Shown here: piece after piece, positions 60,351-64,000 of the stretch
Numbering within the stretch: position 1 is the stretch's first letter
Layout of the letters: the number at the start of each line of letters is the position of its first letter
Assembly: GCF_000617845.2 (NCBI RefSeq)
Contig: NZ_DF820425.1
Location: 193,690 to 257,689 of the forward strand
Reading direction: 5' to 3'
Source: Bradyrhizobium sp. DOA9
Lineage (GTDB): Bacteria; Pseudomonadota; Alphaproteobacteria; Rhizobiales; Xanthobacteraceae
Length of the DNA stretch: 64,000 nt
Notes under the pieces: generated by a model
The model's input: the letters and a program-made list of their open reading frames with translations, nothing else
Databases searched by the model: none
Told to the model about the DNA's origin: nothing
Translations under genes and position numbers: made by a program

Positions 60351-60718
60351 GCGCGGACAGCACGGCCGAGATCGTGCTCGCCCTCGAGATCGACGATCCC
60401 GCCCTCGCCGATCGCCTGTCGGCCCTGCTCGGCAATGTCGGCGGGATTCGCCTCGCCGCCCCCGGCGAGCATGCGGCCGCGACGATCGTCGCCCGCGATC
60501 CGCGCATCAGCCCTGCGGACATCGCGCTGACGCAGCGCGAGCTCGACGTGCTGGCGCTGATGGCCGAGGGCGCCTCCAACAAGATGATCGCGCGGCAGCT
60601 CGGCATCTCCGTGCACACCGTGAAATTCCACGTCGGCTCGCTGCTCGACAAGCTCGACGCCACCGGCCGCACCGATGCAGTGGCGCATGCGGCGCGGCGC
60701 GGCGTGATCGAGCTTTGA
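60347..60718 (+). CDS. Small LuxR-type HTH regulator coupled to the HtrA-like gene
   Basis: 123 residues from a GTG that overlaps the preceding stop (GTGA, 60347-60350), so the two proteins are translationally coupled. The C-terminal 65 residues are a LuxR/NarL-type helix-turn-helix (LTQRELDVLALMAEGASNKMIARQLGISVHTVKFHVGSLLDKL). The N-terminal 55 residues (AEIVLALEIDDPALADRLSALLGNV) recall half of a receiver domain but lack a phosphorylatable aspartate pattern. The PDZ-bearing dead protease and this regulator may work together, for example the first holding or releasing the second. That is inference from coupling only. Confidence 0.85.
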   Translation: MSADSTAEIVLALEIDDPALADRLSALLGNVGGIRLAAPGEHAAATIVARDPRISPADIALTQRELDVLALMAEGASNKMIARQLGISVHTVKFHVGSLLDKLDATGRTDAVAHAARRGVIEL

Positions 60719-60741
60719 GGGGCAACGCACCACTCTCTCCG

Positions 60742-60822
60742 CGTCATTGCGAGCGCAGCGAAGCAAATCCAGACTCTTTCCGCGGAGGGATTCTGGATTG
60801 CTTCGCTGCGCTCGCAATGACG
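60742..60822. repeat. Palindromic intergenic repeat, copy 7
   Basis: Standard copy with one extra A in the left arm (GAAGCAAATCCAGACT). It lies between the LuxR-type gene and the convergent tex gene. Confidence 0.9.
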
Positions 60823-60842
60823 TGGATAGGACGCGATCCTGC

Positions 60843-60866
60843 CTCTCCGCGCTCTTCTGCGGAGAG
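60843..60866 (-). terminator. Stem-loop after tex
   Basis: CTCTCCGC, an 8-base loop and GCGGAGAG form a perfect 8-base stem, 11 bases after the tex stop. No T-tract follows on the minus strand, so termination is possible but uncertain. Confidence 0.4.
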
Positions 60867-60877
60867 AGCTCCGGAAC

Positions 60878-63214
60878 TCACGCCCGCTTGCCGTTGTTCT
60901 TCTCAGCCGCGCGGCGCAGCGCTTCGGCGAGTGCGCCGCCGCCCGAGGACTCCTGCTTGCGCGGCGCGGACGATGTCATGCGTGACGGGTTGCGCTGATT
61001 GTTGTCGCGCTGCATGCCGGGGGCGTCCTTCTTTGCGCCGACCTCGTCGTCGAGGCGCAGCGTCAGCGAGATGCGCTTGCGGGCGACCTCGAAGTCCAGC
61101 ACCTTCACCTTGACGATGTCGCCGGGCTTCACCACCTCGCGCGGATCCTTGATGTAGGTCTTGGACATCGCCGAGATGTGCACGAGGCCGTCCTGGTGCA
61201 CGCCGATGTCGACGAAGGCGCCGAAGGCGGCGACGTTGGTCACGGTGCCCTCGAGGATCATGCCCTTCTTGAGATCCTTGATCTCCTCGACGCCTTCCTT
61301 GAACACCGCCGCCTTGAACGCAGGGCGCGGGTCGCGGCCGGGCTTTTCCAGCTCACGCAGGATGTCGGTGACGGTCGGCAGGCCGAAGGTCTCGTCGACA
61401 AAATCCTTCGGCTTCAAGGTACGCACAACATCGCTGTTGCCGATCAGCGCCTTGATGTCGCTCCTGGTCGCTTCGAGAATCCGGCGCACCACGGGATAGG
61501 CTTCCGGATGCACGCCGGAGGCGTCGAGCGGATCCTCGCCGCCCAGGATCCGCAGGAAGCCCGCGCACTGCTCGAACGCCTTCGGCCCGAGCCGCGGCAC
61601 GTCCTTGAGCGCCTTGCGCGACTTGAACGGGCCGTTGGCGTCGCGATGCGCCACGATGCTCGCGGCAAGGCCGGAGCCGACGCCCGAGACGCGCGCCAGC
61701 AGCGGCGCGGAGGCGGTGTTGACGTCGACGCCGACCGCGTTCACGCAATCCTCGACCACGGCATCGAGCGATTTGGCCAGCTTGGCCTGGCCAAGGTCGT
61801 GCTGATACTGGCCGACGCCGATCGCCTTGGGCTCGATCTTGACGAGCTCGGCGAGCGGGTCCTGCAGGCGCCGCGCGATCGAGACAGCGCCGCGCAGGGT
61901 GACGTCGAGGCCGGGCAGCTCCTCCGAGGCGAAGGCCGAGGCCGAATAGACCGATGCGCCGGCTTCGGACACCACGATCTTGTTCATCTTCAGCTCGGGC
62001 AAACCTTTGACCAGCTCGGTCGCGAGCTTGTCGGTCTCGCGCGAGGCGGTGCCGTTGCCGATCGCGATCAGCTCGACCTTGTGCTTGATCGCAAGCCGGC
62101 CGAGGGTCGCCAGCGACTCGTTCCACTGCCGCTGCGGCTCGTGCGGATAGATCGCGGTGGTGTCGACCACCTTGCCGGTGGCATCGACGACGGCGACCTT
62201 CACGCCGGTGCGATAGCCGGGATCGAGCCCCATGGTGACGCGGGTGCCGGCGGGCGCGGCCAGCAGCAGGTCGCGCAGGTTCGAGGCGAACACGCGCACG
62301 GCCTCGGTCTCGGCCGAATTCCACAGCCGCATGCGCAGGTCGATATTGAGATGCACCTGGATCTTGGTGCGCCAGGCCCAGCGCACGGTGTCGATCAGCC
62401 AGCGGTCGCCGGCGCGCTTGAGGTCGGCGATGCCGAACCGCTTCATGATCTTCAATTCATAGGCGCTCGGCACGCCCGGCGGCGGCGCTTCCGCCTCGGG
62501 CTGAATCTGCAGGTCGAGAATCTCTTCCTTCTCGCCGCGGAACATCGCGAGGATGCGGTGCGAGGGCAGTTTTGTCAGCGGCTCGGAGAAATCGAAATAG
62601 TCGGCGAATTTCTCGCCCTCGGTCTTCTTGCCGTCGCGCACCTTCGAGGCCATTCGCGCATTGGTCCACATCTCCTCGCGCAGCGCCCCGATCAGGTCGG
62701 CGTCCTCGTCGAAGCGTTCGACCAGGATGGCGCGGGCGCCGTCGAGCGCGGCAGCGGCATCCGCGACGCCCTTCTCGGCGTTGATGAAGCTTTCCGCCAC
62801 GACCTTGGGATCATTGCCGGGCTCCGCCAGCAGTTGATTGGCGAGCGGCTCGAGGCCGGCTTCCTTGGCGATCTCCGCCTTGGTGCGGCGCTTCGGCTTG
62901 AACGGCAGATAGATGTCCTCAAGGCGGGCCTTGCTGTCGGCGGCCAGAATCGAGGCCTCGAGCGCCGCATCGAGCTTGCCCTGCTCGCGGACCGATTCGA
63001 GGATGGCCTTGCGGCGGTCCTCGAGCTCGCGCAGGTAGACCAGGCGCTCCTCCAGGGTGCGCAATTGCGCATCGTCGAGCGCACCGGTCGCTTCCTTGCG
63101 GTAGCGGGCGATGAAGGGAACCGTGGCGCCGCCGTCGAGCAGCGTCACCGCCGCCTCGACCTGCTCGGCACGAACCCCAAGCTCCTGCGCAATCTTATGG
63201 TTGATGTTGGCCAC
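60878..63214 (-). CDS. tex: Tex-family S1 RNA-binding protein
   Basis: 778 residues. The Tex layout is visible in order: N-terminal helical part ([29 protein letters not shown]), central helical regions, a YqgF/RuvX-like domain ([32 protein letters not shown], about 325-445), two helix-hairpin-helix motifs ([39 protein letters not shown]) and a C-terminal S1 domain ([32 protein letters not shown], about 650-720), then a basic Ser/Gly-rich tail. Tex binds RNA and affects transcription or translation of many genes; its exact role is not fixed. The start ATG is at 63214 (MANINHKIA). Confidence 0.94.
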   Translation of the reverse strand: MANINHKIAQELGVRAEQVEAAVTLLDGGATVPFIARYRKEATGALDDAQLRTLEERLVYLRELEDRRKAILESVREQGKLDAALEASILAADSKARLEDIYLPFKPKRRTKAEIAKEAGLEPLANQLLAEPGNDPKVVAESFINAEKGVADAAAALDGARAILVERFDEDADLIGALREEMWTNARMASKVRDGKKTEGEKFADYFDFSEPLTKLPSHRILAMFRGEKEEILDLQIQPEAEAPPPGVPSAYELKIMKRFGIADLKRAGDRWLIDTVRWAWRTKIQVHLNIDLRMRLWNSAETEAVRVFASNLRDLLLAAPAGTRVTMGLDPGYRTGVKVAVVDATGKVVDTTAIYPHEPQRQWNESLATLGRLAIKHKVELIAIGNGTASRETDKLATELVKGLPELKMNKIVVSEAGASVYSASAFASEELPGLDVTLRGAVSIARRLQDPLAELVKIEPKAIGVGQYQHDLGQAKLAKSLDAVVEDCVNAVGVDVNTASAPLLARVSGVGSGLAASIVAHRDANGPFKSRKALKDVPRLGPKAFEQCAGFLRILGGEDPLDASGVHPEAYPVVRRILEATRSDIKALIGNSDVVRTLKPKDFVDETFGLPTVTDILRELEKPGRDPRPAFKAAVFKEGVEEIKDLKKGMILEGTVTNVAAFGAFVDIGVHQDGLVHISAMSKTYIKDPREVVKPGDIVKVKVLDFEVARKRISLTLRLDDEVGAKKDAPGMQRDNNQRNPSRMTSSAPRKQESSGGGALAEALRRAAEKNNGKRA

Positions 63215-63477
63215 GCGAGATTCCCTCTATTCCCAAGCACGCAAGCGCGGGGGCGAACCACCGGCCGCGGGACGCCGCTTATGGACCAACAAAGGTTGAT
63301 TCATCAAGGTGCGCCGCGCAATCGTCGACAGAGGATTTTTTTGCTCGACCGATGCGATCTCGCCACATTCGTCGATTTGCGGCCGCGCTCCCGTGTCCCG
63401 GACGCGCCGCAGCGCGCCAGCGATGCGGTGCAGAGCCGGGCACGAGAGCGGGGGTTCAGGATTGTCTCTCTCCTCCT

Positions 63478-63557
63478 CGTCATTGCGAGCGCAGCGAAGC
63501 AATCCAGAATCCCTCGGCGGAACGACTCTGGATTGCTTCGCTGCGCTCGCAATGACG
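63478..63557. repeat. Palindromic intergenic repeat, copy 8
   Basis: Standard full-length copy (CGTCATTGCGAGCGCAGCGA ... GCTCGCAATGACG), with GGCGG in place of CCGCGG at the centre. It lies in the non-coding stretch upstream of tex. Confidence 0.9.
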
Positions 63558-63592
63558 GAGTATGAGGCGATAGCTCGCTCGCCAAGTGGCGC

Positions 63593-63695
63593 TGTCATTC
63601 CCCGCGAAGGCGGGGAATCCAGTACGCTGCGGCCCCTCGGTTGAATCAAAGCCATCACGGCGCACTGGATCGCCCGGTCAATCCGGGCGATGACA
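63593..63695. repeat. Third type of intergenic repeat
   Basis: GTCATTCCCCGCGAAGGCGG with a GAATCCAGTACGC tail, then about 40 bases, then GCACTGGATCGCCCGGTCAA and CCGGGCGATGACAC. Each half forms its own hairpin (CCCCGCGAAGGCGGGG and CGCCCGGTCAATCCGGGCG), and the outer GTCAT/ATGAC ends pair. It resembles repeats I recall from Bradyrhizobium intergenic DNA. Confidence 0.65.
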
Positions 63696-63778
63696 CCGAG
63701 TGTGTGGACATGCCTTCGCATCCTCGCGGCTCATATCGCCCGAGCTTTGCCTGGTCACTCCACCCCCATTGTCAGAGG

Positions 63779-64000
63779 GCGCAGGGAAGACCGGGTGCCG
63801 GCCGGGCACCCACGGTCCACTGTGCGAAGGTTGCGCTACAAGAGGCTGCACAGCGGCATACAGGTGAAGCCAAACATCCGGCCTTCCCTGCGCAGTGGTT
63901 TTACGGCTTATGCCGAGCTCTCCCCGGGGAGCGATGCACTATTGCCCCCGTCGCCTTGCCGATAACTGACGCGCGCACCCGGTTGGGCCGCCACATCACC
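63779..64000. ncRNA. Structured element at the right edge (possible RNA or repeat)
   Basis: GCGCAGGGAAGACCGG (63779-63794) pairs with CCGGCCTTCCCTGCGC (63878-63893) with one mismatch, and the interval contains a hairpin GGGTGCC...GGCACCC (63793-63811). Further on lies the palindrome CTCCCCGGGGAG. No open reading frame fits. Similar blocks recur in Bradyrhizobium genomes as far as I recall, so it could be a repeat or a structured RNA gene. It runs past the window end. Confidence 0.4.

Larger units (their letters stand above)
63215..64000. other. Non-coding right-hand end with repeats
   Basis: No convincing gene is seen in the 786 bases upstream of tex. It holds an undescribed stretch (63240-63470), copy 8 of the palindromic repeat, a second palindromic repeat type at 63593-63695, and a structured element from about 63775 that continues past the edge. 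Confidence 0.7.

Noticed and set aside
9510..63557. CRISPR array
   Set aside because: The repeats are single palindromic units kilobases apart, with no regular spacers or cas genes.
61178..63565. 795-codon plus-strand frame opposite tex
   Set aside because: Low-complexity, Arg/Gly/Asp/His-rich shadow with no domain; it also ends inside a repeat.

Overview
The window comes from an alphaproteobacterium of the Bradyrhizobium type. The proline catabolic enzyme at 40022-43021 agrees, as I recall it, almost residue for residue with the 999-residue PutA of Bradyrhizobium japonicum. GC content and codon use are high throughout, and the intergenic gaps carry palindromic repeats of the kind common in this genus. 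I see no tRNA, rRNA, CRISPR array, prophage or replication origin. The only mobile element is one IS5-family insertion sequence, and the rest reads as ordinary chromosome.

Layout. 1-8 kb: the start of a six-GAF sensor protein cut by the left edge, a small membrane protein, a GreA-like factor, two small proteins, a putative PD-(D/E)XK-fold protein and a ThDP enzyme, all on the minus strand. 8-9.5 kb: an L,D-transpeptidase and a DUF2927 protein. 9.6-14.6 kb: a threonine-synthase-like enzyme divergent from a cluster that looks like the bacterial form of the fungal URC uracil-degradation pathway (URC1-like GTP cyclohydrolase II homologue, URC4/DUF1688 protein, and a UPRTase-like protein whose PRPP loop is rewritten). 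14.6-17.4 kb: DUF305, M48 peptidase and DUF898 membrane proteins. 17.7-20.3 kb: two tandem CYP153-type P450s, expected to hydroxylate alkyl chains. 20.5-28.7 kb: a LysR regulator divergent from an acyl-CoA dehydrogenase / CoA transferase / MaoC-type hydratase operon, a benzoylformate decarboxylase, and a MarR-SDR divergent pair sharing a perfect operator-like palindrome. 28.7-35.8 kb: hemolysin III, YcjX-YcjF, a GT39 glycosyltransferase and a membrane redox-type adenylate cyclase.

35.9-37.1 kb: the IS5-type element, sitting in the loop of an intergenic palindrome. 37.3-38.9 kb: a SorAB-like sulfite dehydrogenase pair whose SorA has a frameshift in its Tat signal. 39-45.3 kb: cold shock protein, Lrp-type regulator divergent from putA, a CaiB-family protein, a GST and a 54-residue membrane protein. 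45.3-50.2 kb: a haem-containing secreted protein, a coiled-coil membrane protein and a LemA-TPM-TPM operon. 50.3-53.5 kb: enoyl-CoA hydratase plus a pair of acyl-CoA dehydrogenases. 53.6-60.7 kb: a solitary molybdenum hydroxylase large subunit, an active HtrA protease, a DapA-family lyase, a Tat-exported VOC protein, and a catalytically dead HtrA-like protein translationally coupled to a LuxR-type regulator. 60.9-63.2 kb: tex. The last 800 bases are non-coding repeats.

Overall the genes point to a soil heterotroph using alkyl, aromatic, proline and probably pyrimidine carbon and nitrogen. The most interesting items are the URC-type cluster with its altered UPRTase-like protein, the redox-type adenylate cyclase, the dead HtrA/LuxR pair, the eight copies of one approximately 80-base palindromic repeat, and the structured element cut by the right edge.
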